Source of the DNA: Meconema thalassinum
Lineage: Eukaryota; Arthropoda; Insecta; Orthoptera; Tettigoniidae
Direction of reading: 5' to 3'
NCBI GenBank assembly: GCA_946902985.2
Contig: OX336389.2
Coordinates: 145,503,099 to 145,567,098, forward strand
DNA length: 64,000 bases
The notes under the pieces were generated by a model. The model searched no databases. It was not told the origin of the DNA and saw only the letters and a program-made list of their open reading frames with translations. A program made the translations under genes and the position numbers. Each line of letters begins with the position of its first letter. Positions within the stretch are counted from its first letter, which is position 1. Shown piece by piece: positions 33,136-44,689 of the stretch.

Positions 33136-35792
33136 TCCCCCGGGAATAATAATTTACTGGGAGGGAATTTTCTGTGAATTTATAAAGTTTTATATATGAA
33201 TTTAAAATAAATGTTGTAAAATATTTTCTTTGTAAATGAAGTTGAGATATGATATCGGATGGCTGTATGACTGGTAGTCAAGCCATAATGATGATAATAA
33301 TAAGTACATGATTATATTGTTTGGAACGTTTTCCTATAATAATAATAATAATTCCTGGTAATAATAGCGGTTAATAATTGGATGAATAATGGATCATAGT
33401 TGATAATATGGGAGTTTATTTTGAATAGAGGGACATGCCGAAGATGTGATTTTTGTTACTGGGAGCGGAAGGTCATTCATATACGAATTTTGTACAAAAT
33501 GAGGAACTATGTATTGGAAATAATGCGACAGTTAAACAGGGGTGTGTTGGAGAAGACAGTAAAAGTTTATTTACACCTATGCGAGAGGCCGAGATAATTA
33601 AGGTGATTTGTGAGGGAGAGCATGATCCCATATGCTGTTTGTTTAGAAGCCATTGAACCCAGCCTGCGTAGCTGAGGGGTCATTATAAAAATAAGAATAT
33701 AATGGTCAAATATTAAGTGAAAATAAAATATGAATTTATGAAGGATGTTTATGAAGTTGAGTTTTGAGGGTCAAAAAATTGCTCCATGTTCAAATATGAT
33801 TAAAAGGAGGACAATATAGTCGCTCAGATGGGAAGCTAGTGGCCAATCGTCAGTGAAATTCTAAATTCCTAGACTGTTGTATAATTGCCCAATTGTTGTA
33901 GTCGTTTAAATATGAATAAGTTGATGCCTCATCCTAGTTTTTTGTTGATGGCCTTACCGTGTCCTATTCTACATATTTACAGTATGAGAGGCATTTTGTC
34001 CAGAGGATGGTAAATAAATTAAGAATTTAAGCTGATAGCTGATTGGTTTGTGGATCCATTAATTCTCATAAAATACCAGTTAGGTTTATTCTAAATAATA
34101 ATTTTCATAATAAATTAAAAGAAATAACATAAATTAATTGAATTAAAGGAATTAAATTAAAGTAAATTAAACTAAAGAAATTAAATCAGAGGATTTAAAT
34201 AAAATATGTAATACGGAATAAAATGTATTTATGATAAAAATGTGGAAGAATGTTTGGAGTACATTAAAAAAAATGTATTTGGAATGATGGTCATGGTGTT
34301 AGTGATTTTCATTTCACATCGTTTTGGGAATGTGATTTTCCAGATATGAGTTAGGATATGTAAATTTCACCGCAGAGGTTAAAACAATTCTGGAAATTTG
34401 ATTCAAGTGACACTTTTGTAAATATTAAAATCACGGTGTCAGGATGGACTGATATTTTCCTGCACATCAGTGATAAATGTACAGTTTACTCAATTAATTT
34501 AAAACAGATGCTGAGATGGACTCAAGATTTTCTCAGACATCAAATTACATTTTGAAAATAGTGAATTTATTTGGTTAAAGGCTGTGAATAATTTATTTTA
34601 TGCGTTATGTAAATTATATGTAGATGAGGGGCCCAGGGGAAGCGCAGGATGTCTTTATTTTTCAGGACTGGAATATTAGATTTTTCCCTGGGGGATCATT
34701 GTATTCTAATAGGACCAGCAGACAGTTAAATTAAACCGAGGTGTTTTAAGAAATTGGTGTCATTCACAAATTATTTGCACTGCCTTCCATCCTTTATGGA
34801 GTGTGAATTTCGATATCCGTCCGGCTGATATTGATTAAAATTTTGTTTGCTATACTCAGTTTGACCCCAAGATGTTTTGAGTCTTATGCTCGGCGGATGA
34901 TGAAATTCATGTTCGTGTGGACGTGGGACTTCGGTCAAACGGTCACAATACATAGTGATTTTCAGATCACAAACACGAGCTTCTGTTCAAGAGAAAACCA
35001 AAGAAGGAAAATGTGTCACTTTGGTGCTGCTACGTGGTGTCAGAATTACAAACTAAAAATCGGGACATTTAGCCTTAAGGCAGAGAACAAATATAAGCCA
35101 AGAGCCGGTCTCAAAGGCAAATCATTGCCTACTGCCAATCTAGGCCTTGGTAAGTTGTGGGAAAATACAAAGCATAAAATATACTTCCCCTTTTTGACAT
35201 TTATCATGTATTGGCTACGTCCCTACATTTCTATCTTTCCATCCTTGACAACTAGTACAAGGTAGCCTTAACTCCATGTCTTCATGGTCCTAATAAAATG
35301 GATAAAGTTGTTCCTAGAATATGTGGTCATTATTTTAAATTTAGGGGGTCATTATTCTTCGTAATGTGAATTTCGAACGATTACTTGTTGTCTAAAGCCC
35401 TACCTCTGGTCGCGTGTAAAATTCTAAGCTAATTTTCTGTTTACTATCTGAAATGTTGCAATGTCAATTGTTAATAAGGTGTCACTGAAAATGGCTTAAA
35501 AGCTACCTTGTCAATTATCTACGCAAGGAGTATTTAGGGATTACGTATCACAATATTCTTGTATTCGATGCATAACCTAATTAAATTAATATAATTAAAC
35601 GTACATTTATTAGCATATACAATTTGTGTACACAAAATTGTTTATTTCCTCACCATTACCCAATGCACTGAATAGAATGATACATTAGACACAATAAAAC
35701 TGTCGAATGGTTGCCGTAAAACTGGTTTGAAACGCGTCATTTCCTTACGAGCCGTGTAATCAGCTGGTAAGCCATATACCTTCCTTCAGAAC

Positions 35793-36062
35793 TTACACTG
35801 TGTTCCTTGTTCTTGCCTGAGCTGAAGCGCTGCTAACTGAGCCGAATTGTGCCCGCATTTGGTCTCGAAGAGATTCGAGGGGAATATATTTGGTGAGTGA
35901 TCCTGTATAGCCCACATATCTATTCCGTAAGCTCATTTTTCTATGCTTTAAACAGTGGAATGTTCTTTTGGACACCATTTCAACATAGCTTGGGGGCGTG
36001 GTCCGTCTCAGGGAAGGACGATCGATTTTCTCACATTGCAGAGTTGCAAGTTCTGTGGCCAA
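35793..36062 (-). other. Small ORF shared by both duplicate copies (copy 1)
   Basis: Minus-strand frame of 89 codons from an ATG (MATELATLQCEKIDRPSLRR). The frame at 59666-59914 starts with the same ATG and the first 29 residues are identical. After that 11 of the next 43 residues differ, and copy 2 then goes out of phase. The protein is basic, without a signal peptide or membrane segment, and I recognise no family. It may be a relic exon or a chance frame over a conserved non-coding block. Confidence 0.3.
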
Positions 36063-36112
36063 TGACTATTATACCCTCCTTGCAATGTCTGATGTGCTAA
36101 TAACATTATACA
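35975..36112. other. 138-bp block identical in both duplicate copies
   Basis: Identical base for base to 59827-59964, while about 105 bases to the left differ at about 15 positions and about 180 bases to the right at about 20. It contains TGGGGGCGTGG, a CCAAT pentamer (GGCCAATGA) and TATTATACCC on the plus strand, and an ATG with 29 codons on the minus strand. Function unknown. Confidence 0.6.
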
Positions 36113-38289
36113 CTTTTAGCAACACTGGAATCCAATTTACAAATGTGCAGCAAGGGAGTCAGTGAAAACCAGGATATTCAGACCCCTACATAAAACGAGA
36201 TAGAATATCGTCTGCATTTAATTTATCGTCGCTGCGCCTGACAAACTCGCTATGAATCAACGTTGTGATCTTCAATAATTTACCTCCCCAATTTACCTCA
36301 CGCCCCAATCATACGTGGATATACAGCCCCCTCATACCGATTCTCGTGAGGTTAATTTTCCTATGGTAATTGGAGGACAAAAACTTGTAGTTCCGTGAAT
36401 AAATGAATAGCCTATTTTCATGTATCCAACTGGTCATTTCCATTAAATCTTTCCGGCCTATTAAAAGGATTTTCCATATGATAGACTAAATAGCTTTTGG
36501 TTTCCGTCCTACGTCTTCACCAATACCATTACAATGTTAGAAGTTATGTGCTATAATATATAGTTCTCAATATTGGTGATTAAAACCCCTACCGCGAGAT
36601 TGCATCTTTCTGTAACAAACCACAGAGTTAATTTTTAGAAACGTGAAATGCACGGCTTGAATGATTTACGAAAATTAGTCTAACCTACATAATTTAGAGT
36701 GATAAGATAATGTTTTTTTTTATTTAACCCATCCTATCTGTATTTTATTATTCTTGTAGTTAATTTCTATTTACTACATTTTCTGGGCTTTCTTCAAAAT
36801 CGATCAGGATCACAAAGTGGTGGCGGTGATGGTGGTGATTTTTATTCTAAGTAGCAAAACTTCTAGGTTATCTTCCCTTACTTGACAGTCACTCACGTGT
36901 CAGGTAACAAGGGTGTTGACAACGTGTATGACAAAAGGAAGGTGGTTAAGCCATTCCAGCAGATACAAGTATACAGCTACCCGTACATGCTGACTGCGTA
37001 ACGAAACTTTTGAGCTAATCTCATTGAAATAATGAAGATTGTTTTGTTCAAGAATGGATGAATATCCCACCTTTGTTGAAGGCGTTTTATTTATGAAATT
37101 TTCTTTTTTAAATGCTCCTACTAGCGAAAAGAAATTCATGTAGTTCATGCTAACTTATCGCTTGTTGATTTTACTCACGGCCGGTCTTGACCTTCTCGGT
37201 CTCCAGACCAATTTCTATCTTGTGCCCTAGATGATACAGTAGTATCACCTAACCAAATATGTGGCTTGTACATAGCACAATAGGCTACTACTCTCGTAGA
37301 TTTATTTCTCAACAAGAATTTTAATGTTGTTTTTTTTCATGTAAAATTCTTATATTCATCAAGATGTTTTTGAAATTGCGTGTTAAATTCACCTCATATC
37401 ACTTGGATGATTTTACACCTTAATTCACTTAATTTACGGAGGACTCCTAATAACTGCTAGTGACAAAAGATGATGATAACTTTAACACTATACTGGTGTA
37501 GACTTCCACAGCTGCGGAAATGATCTTCAGAACGGTTTTTTTGGGGGCGGGGGGGTTATTATTGGGCCGTGTTAATTGTTTCATGATATCTGACGTTTAT
37601 CTATCACATGTGGGATTTATAGTGAATGGTTATCTGATGGCATTTACCATAGATGCAAAACGATTATTCAATTCAAGATATCCCAAAAACAAATTACAGG
37701 CATCTTCTGCAGTTCCATCAACATATATTAATTAATTTCCATTTTTTCTGCATAGTCTATTCTTTAATATGAATATTCTACACGGAATAAGGACAAGCAC
37801 TAATTGTAGGACATGGGAAGTTGATTTTTGGCTGGGAGTTGACCTCTTCTATCGTGTGTTTATTTACTACAGTTGCTATCAAGCATTTATTAAAATTCTA
37901 TCATCTTGCTGCTATGTTTCAAAATATTGTACCCTTTACGCATCCCCTTTAATACTAGTTCTTATCACAGTCAAAGCGACGATTTGAAATACAGATAGTC
38001 ATAAAGATATCTTCGGCTGTTTTATCATAGGTTTCATCACATCAGAGTATTATTCACATGGTGTGGGTAATATATGTATATCTCAGACTGTTACCAGACT
38101 ATAAGACTTCCCCCTTACATTGCGTGATGGTAAATACATTTTTGTCCTGAAATATTTTTCTTCCAAAGGAGCATAGGAATGGTTACAATTTGAAAGAAAA
38201 TAGTATTACGTGCTTATAATATTTAACATAATGTTTGTCCTTTAAGAATGGTACTAATTAAATTGGTATACAGATATTAAATTAGTTAT

Positions 38290-38659
38290 TAGATTTTGAG
38301 GCAAATTTTTGGGCCAGTGGAGGAAAACGGTGAATGGAGAAGAAGATATAACCATGAACTCTATGATTTATATAATGAACCAGATATTGTAAAATGTGTA
38401 GAGATCAGAATGTTGGAGTGGGCAGGACATGTGATGCGTGCTATTGACAGAATGATATTGAAGATATTGAATGCAATGCCAGAAGGAACCAGGAAAGTCG
38501 GAAGACCAATCCAAGGGTGGGAAGATGGAGTGAGAGAGGATGTAAAGATAATTGGAATCAAGAATTGGAGGAGCTCAGCACTTGACAGGAAAGAATGGGG
38601 AAAACTTCTTCAAAAGGCCAAGGTCCACAGAGGGCTGTCGTGCCAGTGATGATGATGAT
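38290..38659 (+). mobile_element. LINE 3' end, strongly 5' truncated (same family as LINE A)
   Basis: A 370-bp insertion absent from the other duplicate (62219/62220). It encodes only the C-terminal end of a LINE RT protein: ILRQIFGPVEENGEW, LYDLYNEPDIV, MLEWAGHVMRA, KVGRPIQGWEDG and KVHRGLSCQ then TGA. It ends in GAT repeats (TGATGATGATGAT). The motifs match LINE A at 4018-4637 position by position, but the tail repeat differs (GAT instead of TAAGG). No target-site duplication is obvious. Confidence 0.85.
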
Positions 38660-39091
38660 CTTCTTCGGCTTCTTCATGTCCTTAAATTCGTATGATTTCC
38701 ACATTATCCTTTGCTTGACTGGTACGCTATTTTTTCCTCGCGTCAATTTTTAACAAGAATTATGACAATGCGATTTTAGTACACAAATTCCCGTTTTAGT
38801 GCATAGACCTACATAAGGTTCTATTTTGGTCGTTTGAGTGCTTATTTGCGTGAATATTTTTAAGTTTCAGGGCCTGTATGATAATAATAGCTCAAGAGTG
38901 GGCGGGTGTTACCAGGGCAGGAGATGGACCTAAGAGGTACACTGTTCATGCTGTACAGGTATTGATTAGTGTTTTACGCATGCGTATTTTGATCCTAATA
39001 GCTATTGTATGATAACGTGAACATTCAGGTAAATATCATTCTCCAGCCACTCTTATTTTCTCAGCAAAACGTGCAGAAGTAGAATATTTCT

Positions 39092-40595
39092 AGCCTATTT
39101 TCATTTTATTAAAAAAATAGACGTATGAGTTCACCTTTTGTCCGAGTGTGTGTGTGTGTGTGCGTATGTGTTTCTGTGAGATGTGTGTCTGTGTGTGTCC
39201 CCCTCTAATAACTTCTAAACGGCTGGTGCTATTTTAATGAAACTCGGTAAGGTCACAGCACCATTTTGGCCGACCCCGACCGTGCCCTGTAATTTGATTT
39301 ACGTCTCACCAATCCAAGATGGTGGCTGTGCGAAATATTTCAGCAGCATTCAATATCTCCGAAACTATTACCAATATTACCCTGAAATTGTGTATAGTGA
39401 TAAAGGGAACTACTAGAATTTCACATATGAGACTTTCGAAAACCTGGTAACTACAAACCCAACATGGTGGCCAAGCGAAATTGCGACTTTTAAATGGATG
39501 TTTCTCGCGATGATTATACACATTGTAATGCACTGGCGTCTAATTTAGTTCAATTGTTTACATAACCTGAAGATGGCGGCTGTACAAATTATATCACCGG
39601 CATTCTATATCTCCGAAACTATAATTGATACCACCCTGAAATTTTGTATGGAGATAAGGGGCACTATTGAAAATTCACTTATGAGACCTTCAAAAACATG
39701 TTAACTATAAAACGAACATGGCGGCCAAGCGAATTTGAAAGTTTAAATAGACTTTTCTCGCGATTTAATCATCCAAACCCAATGAAACTTGGTACAGTAA
39801 ATGTGTATACACATTTTAATGCACTGGCATCTAAATTAGTTCAAATGTTTACATATTCTCAAGATGGCGGCTGTGCGAATTTTAAAATTAAGTTTTTATT
39901 TCTTGTGTCGTAATCATGCGATCAAAGTGAAAGTTTGAATAATTAACCTACGCAATAATGTTCCTTTAATGGTACATTACTCTATTGCCTATACATATAA
40001 CAATCCAACATGGTGAACATCCGAAATATTTAGATGGTTCTCAATATCTAAGAATCAATTACTGCAATCAAACTGAATTTCTTTATGTACCTAGGGGCTA
40101 TGAACATAAGTTCACCTATAGGATTTTCAATTACCTGGTGACCACAAATCCAACATGGCGGTGACGCGATATTTAATGATTGAATTGGAAGTTTCTCGCA
40201 ATTTAACCTTACGAGTGCATTTAAGCTTGGTACAGTAGGCCTAAATGTTTATACACATGTTAATCCGCTGGCATCTAATTTATTTCAATTGTTTCCATAA
40301 CCACAAGATGGCACCTGTGCGAAATATTAAAATCTCGTTTTTACTTCTTGGGTCCTAATCAGGCGATTGAAGTTTGAATACTACACGTACACAATAATCT
40401 TCATGCAATAGTACATAACTCTAAGACCTACATATATAAAAATCCAACATGGTGATCATCCGAAATATTAGACAGTTCTCAATATCTACGAATCTATTAC
40501 AGCACTCAAACTGAAATTTTGTATGTTGATAGAGGCAATTAACTTTAGTAGGAGATATGAAAATAGGCTTTAGTTCTTCACGGAACTACTTGTTC
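39092..40595 (+). mobile_element. Helentron-like non-autonomous element, copy 3
   Basis: Starts AGCCTATTTTCAT and has its exact inverse ATGAAAATAGGCT at 40557-40569, followed by the stem TAGTTC/GAACTA and CTTGTTC. A GTGTGTCTGTGTG microsatellite and TAATAACTTCTAAACGGCTG follow the head, as in copy 2. The interior repeats modules starting AAGATGGCGGCTGTGCGAAA (near 39308, 39552, 39858, 40306) and AACATGGTGATCATCCGAAA (near 40009, 40446). Copy 2 of the large duplication lacks this insertion (site near 62645). Confidence 0.65.
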
Positions 40596-41153
40596 TGTCT
40601 TGTTTTTACAACGATGCCAACAACATGTGTCGAGCCTGTTAGCAACCGAATAAAAACAGCCAATAAGTAAACTAAAAAAAATGACGAGTCTTACAGTAGT
40701 CGCTTATGATGTGTAGGGTTGTATGGAACTGCGCCCATTTGAGAGCGGTCAGGTAGCTTCCCTCCCTCCACCCCTCTACCGAATTATGTTGTATTGAGTG
40801 GTGTGAATTTGAAGTGACTCATTTCAAATCGGTTGTGTCTTGATTGTGAACAAGTCAAAAACCGTCCAGATTGCGAAGAACTAAATATACCCTGTCCAGA
40901 TTGCGGACAAGAGATTAGTGTTGGCCTGGGATACATAAAACAGGTACAGTTTTCAAAACACACTAATTTTTAATTTTTGTTCTAGCAATATTAACATTAA
41001 CTGGTACATTGGGATCTTTTCGACAACCTAACCATATTTTAAAAATAGTTTTGTTATTGCAAATTATTATATATTTTTATTGTATAACAAAACTAGAGGG
41101 GTAGTTATTTATGGTGGATTAGAGAGAGTTGTATTATTATTATTATTATTAGT

Positions 41154-41552
41154 GTAGCCTCCGTGGCTTAGGCAGCAGCGCGCCGGCCCCTCATCGCTGG
41201 GTTCCGTGCTTGAAATCCTTGTCACTCCATGTGAGATTTGTGCTGGGCAAAGCGGAGGCGGGACAGATTTTTCTCCGGGTACTCCGGTTTTCCCTGTCAT
41301 CTTTCTTTCCAGCACATCTCCATTATCATTTCATTTCATCTGTCATTCATTAATCATTGTCCCAGAGGAGTGTGACAGGCTTCGGAAGCCGGCACAATGC
41401 CTATCCTCGCCGCTAGATGGGGGCTTCATTCATTCCAACCCTGACCCGGTCCAATGACTGGAAAAAGGCTGTGGATTTTCATCATTATTATTATTATTAG
41501 TAGTAGTAGTAGTAGTATTATTATTAGTATTATTATTATTATCATTATTATT
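41154..41552 (+). mobile_element. SINE, family 1 (full, with ATT/TAG tail)
   Basis: tRNA-derived head: CCTCCGTGGCTTAGGCAG (A box region) and GTTCCGTGCTTGAAATCC (B box region). Body words: TCACTCCATGTGAGATTTGT, TTTCTCCGGGTACTCCGG, CCAGAGGAGTGTGACAGGC and CCTCGCCGCTAGATGGGGGC. It ends in ATT/AGT trinucleotide repeats (about 41482-41552). Transcribed by RNA polymerase III in life. Copies also lie at 53603-53967 and 33017-33135. Confidence 0.85.
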
Positions 41553-41605
41553 CGCCTCTGTGGTGTAGTGGTTAGTGTGATTAGCTGCCACCCCGGAGGC
41601 CCGTA
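41553..41605 (+). other. tRNA-like SINE head fragment
   Basis: CGCCTCTGTGGTGTAGTGG, TTAGTGTGATTAGCTGCC and CCCCGGAGGCCCG form a tRNA-related 5' part with an A box (TGGTGTAGTGGTTAG). It directly follows the tail of the preceding SINE. No B box is seen, so it is a head fragment only. Confidence 0.6.
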
Positions 41606-42159
41606 ATACAGCTGCTTATCGGGACGGGGGACTACCTCTTATTCTCGGCAGTGCAGAAGCTAGTGGTGGGAGACAGTCCGTCACTTCCCCTTAAACCGAC
41701 CTTGGGCTAACAGCCGACTTGACTATGGGCGCAGTTCAATCGGCCTAATTAAAAGGATCTGGAAATACCACTGATTATGGGCGCAGTTCCATATCTCCCG
41801 ATGTGTAATATCTGACATAGAAGAAACCTCACGTGAAATTGTTGATACACCGGTATTTTATACTATTGTTGGCACAAATATTAATATATTGTAAAAGGGA
41901 GTGTTTTACAGATATTGTAGTTTATAATACGGAACTCATTTTATTAGATGATGTGTAGCTTCCACCAGCACTAGCCTAAATAAAGAATACTATATGGATC
42001 AACTAGATTAATAGACGCGACACCGCTCATAACCTTAAATTCCTTATAAACAGGTCCTCTTCATTCACAGACCAAAACGTAATTTCATATGGATTCTGTT
42101 AAAATGAGTCATATTGATATGATAAATATCGTTTAAAATGATAATCTGGTAGCAAAAAT

Positions 42160-42240
42160 ATCAACCCCGTCCGGGATTCGAACCCAAGATCTCTAGATTG
42201 ACAGTCATAAGCACTAACCCCACGGCTATTTTGACTACGC
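42160..42240 (-). mobile_element. tRNA-like SINE head (minus strand)
   Basis: On the minus strand TAGCCGTGGGGTTAGTGC (A box, 42211-42228) is followed by GACTGTCAATCTAGAGATC and GGTTCGAATCCC (B box, 42173-42184). Spacing fits an RNA polymerase III internal promoter. A folded mature tRNA is not evident, so SINE head or tRNA pseudogene rather than tRNA gene. Confidence 0.6.
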
Positions 42241-42740
42241 GAATTATGCGCACAAGATGGTGACTTATTTCCACGGCCCAATAATACTGCACTAAGGAAT
42301 TTAGTTTCATTTATATTTTGCTTGTTTCGACAATGTGCCTGCGTGAAATTGAGTTTAAAATGCCTTATGAATAGGCACTCTTGTGAGTAAAGAGAATGTA
42401 TTCAGTAATAGTTCATGAAGGCTCGCTCAATTCTCGTATAACCACAACGATTATATTATATTGATGACTGCATTACCGTTATGTGGGTTAATATTTGAAT
42501 AGCCATTGTGCAGAAACATAATACCGGCAATGCCGACTACTTACAATGTTTGATATTAAGGCATTTTACCAGTTCAATACTGATACGTAGACTTCGAACA
42601 TGTACTATATCATTTGTTTCAATCACTTTACACCAGAGTTCGTATGAGCGTTTTCCGTTTAGTATGTCATATACATTCCACATGGCCGAGAGTACGTCAT
42701 GGTATCAATTTCCGACACCGCGCGCTCATTGTTTCTCGTA

Positions 42741-43050
42741 CCACTGCCAGCTTGGTCTTACCACTGCCCGCTGGATCGATCGATCGAGTTGGCAGTGCAT
42801 CTTATACTTCCGTTCGTTCCACCACTGCCAGCTAGTACACTTCCGTTCGATCGATCGAGCAGGCAGTTTATACTTCCGTTTTCCACCACTGCCAGCTAGT
42901 ACACTTCCGTTCGATTGATCGAGCGGACAGTGCATACTTCCGTTTTCCACCACTGCCAGCTAGTACACTTCCGGTCGATCGATCGAGTGGGCAGTGCATA
43001 CTTCTATTCGATCCACCACTGCCAGCTCGATCGTTCCGATCCTCTTCCGT
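42741..43050. repeat. Minisatellite of about 64 bp with GATC core and inverted arms
   Basis: Units start at 42819, 42883, 42947 and 43013 (64, 64, 66 bp, then partial), with an irregular unit from about 42741. Each unit begins CCACCACTGCCAGCTAG, holds a TCGATCGATCGA core and then GGGCAGTGCATACTTCCG. CACTGCC and GGCAGTG within a unit are inverses, so each unit can fold. Confidence 0.85.
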
Positions 43051-43978
43051 CCCCAATTTTCAAAATAACAAAACTATTCAGCAACCGAGCGGAAAGATGT
43101 TACACATCAAAAACTGGAGGATGCGGGATTAATTTAATAAGAAGATTCAAGATGGCCACTGTGCCCTATGTTCAGTATGGTTATCTTATGACTAATTCCT
43201 ATGAGAGCTCTAATACATGATGCTCACCTTGTGGTTAGATTCGTCCTAATTGCCCAAATTTATTCGGAGTTATCGATTTTAATGTTCGAATAATTCACAC
43301 AGCCGCCACATTGATTTTATTGAGAGTCTATTTTTCCATTGGCCATACCCCGCCACATAGGCCTATATGATCCTCCCTTGTCATTATTTTTTGTTACAGT
43401 ATTTCTTATATCTTGAGATTTATTGTTATATTTAAAATTTCTGGGATGGTGGCCATGCGGAACATACATTTTCATGTTGTTATCACGTTAATACCACTGA
43501 GCTTTATATTAACCTATCTAACTTCCATATACCGTAGACATTGATTCATCGGAACAATTGCAATGGATTATAATCCTTGCATGAGTCACAAGGCCACCAT
43601 GTTGAAATCACTTGTCTGATGACCTTTTATTTAAAGTACCAAATATTTCCTACACAAAGGTATAATTTTCTAAAATTTGGTAGAGTCTGATGAATTGTTT
43701 AGACATATTTTCATTTAAGCTTTGAACAATTTAATGGCCACCATTTTGTTTTTGTTAAGATGCCAGCAATATGAAGCTTGCCCCTGAGGTGCCCTTAGCC
43801 AACTCCGCACAAAATGTGCTTCGGATCTGTCATATTTTATCAGATAGGCGGACAGACACATACATGTAGCCAACAACTGTACACACATACGGACATTTTA
43901 TTCGATCTCGTAAGTCTAGTTTCATTATTTACATAATTCGAAAGTTTTTTAAAAATAGTTGCCACTTTTCCAAATCAA

Positions 43979-44012
43979 CCCACGTACATACACAAACTTA
44001 CGTGGGCTCTAG
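43979..44012 (+). other. Perfect 8-bp stem-loop followed by CTCTAG
   Basis: CCCACGTA (43979-43986) and TACGTGGG (43999-44006) enclose a 12-base loop; CTCTAG and T follow. The alignment between the two large duplicates ends inside the left arm. It could be a terminal hairpin of a mobile element, but only two bases separate the stem from CTAG. Confidence 0.4.
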
Positions 44013-44689
44013 TAAAAAATCAACACTCGCAATTAGCCATTGTTCTGTGAAAAAAAAAACTAGCTTAATGGAGCCTCGTACACATATTGCGATGTAGGAT
44101 CTAGAGGTGTTAATTAAGTCAGCGGAGAGAGTACCCTACCCTTGCATCATCGCTTCAAGAATATTTAAATGCAGCTGTAGATAACGACACTGCGCCTGCA
44201 AAATCTAGTATGTGATAATGGTCATTATGTTTCCTTTCACACGTTCGTAAACACCAACCACGCAGCGTTGCCGAGTGCATTAAATCGTTCACCATGACGG
44301 CGATGTGGAGATTCGGAGATCTGAGGTTCGAAATCCAGCGCTGACAGTTGCTATCGAGAGTGTGTGTTTTCCCGTGTGGTTCCACACTGCATTCAGGCAA
44401 GTACTGGCATGGTGTTATTACATCTGCCGAAGCCACTATCCCGTTGCTGTCTTACATACTGCTTTCCACATTACTACAGTCCCAAAGAAACACAGGTTAC
44501 AGACAATCTCAACACACACACAAGTGACGAGGCTGATTATAAAGGTGTCCTAAGCCTCTAAACTTGATTAATAAGTTATACGAGAATATTTATCAAATTT
44601 TTAAATGCTTAAACACTACTAACTTTTCTCGAGAGGCTTACTAATCATACCTCCTTAACAGCTGTTCCACAATAATACAACCTATTGTG
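43987..44689. other. Short region with a tRNA-like head, no gene
   Basis: Between the duplicated segment and element 3. Besides the tRNA-like sequence at 44264-44345 nothing is recognisable. Confidence 0.5.
44264..44345 (+). mobile_element. tRNA-like SINE head
   Basis: GCGTTGCCGAGTGCATTAAA (A box region) and GAGGTTCGAAATCC (B box, 44323-44336) at tRNA-like spacing. The downstream words (TTCCACACTGCATTCAGGCA) are not tRNA, which favours a SINE. The stems do not clearly close. Confidence 0.5.

Larger units (their letters stand above)
31856..34954. other. AT-rich DNA with SINE pieces, no gene
   Basis: After element 1 there is a short region without recognisable content, then two SINE fragments (32108-32361 and 33017-33135). 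The rest is AT-rich with poly-A/AATTAAA words near 34120-34200 and no supported reading frame. Confidence 0.5.
40676..43109. other. Block of about 2.4 kb present in only one duplicate copy
   Basis: In copy 2 the flanks meet directly at about 62725-62740. The block holds a full SINE, two tRNA-like SINE heads and a 64-bp minisatellite. TATGGAACTGCGCCCAT (40722-40738) and its exact inverse (41776-41792) face each other across the SINEs. No reading frame is supported. The boundaries are uncertain by some ten bases. Confidence 0.55.
34955..43986. repeat. Large duplicated segment, copy 1
   Basis: Aligns in order with 58530-63598 from CAAACACGAGCTTCTGTTCA (near 34974) to ACCCACGTAC (near 43986). 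Divergence by eye is roughly a tenth or more of positions. Copy 1 carries three private insertions: a LINE tail (38290-38659), a Helentron-like element (39092-40595) and a block of about 2.4 kb (about 40676-43109). Copy 2 carries a private MITE. No known coding domain is visible. It could be an old segmental duplication or two members of an unclassified repeat family. Confidence 0.8.

Noticed and set aside
36900..37148. Conserved gene between the two large copies (with 60485-60874)
   Set aside because: The shared part is short, indels and stops differ, and no family is recognisable; similarity is explained by the duplication.
42160..44345. Functional tRNA genes
   Set aside because: A and B boxes are present, but no full cloverleaf can be drawn and the flanks are SINE-like.
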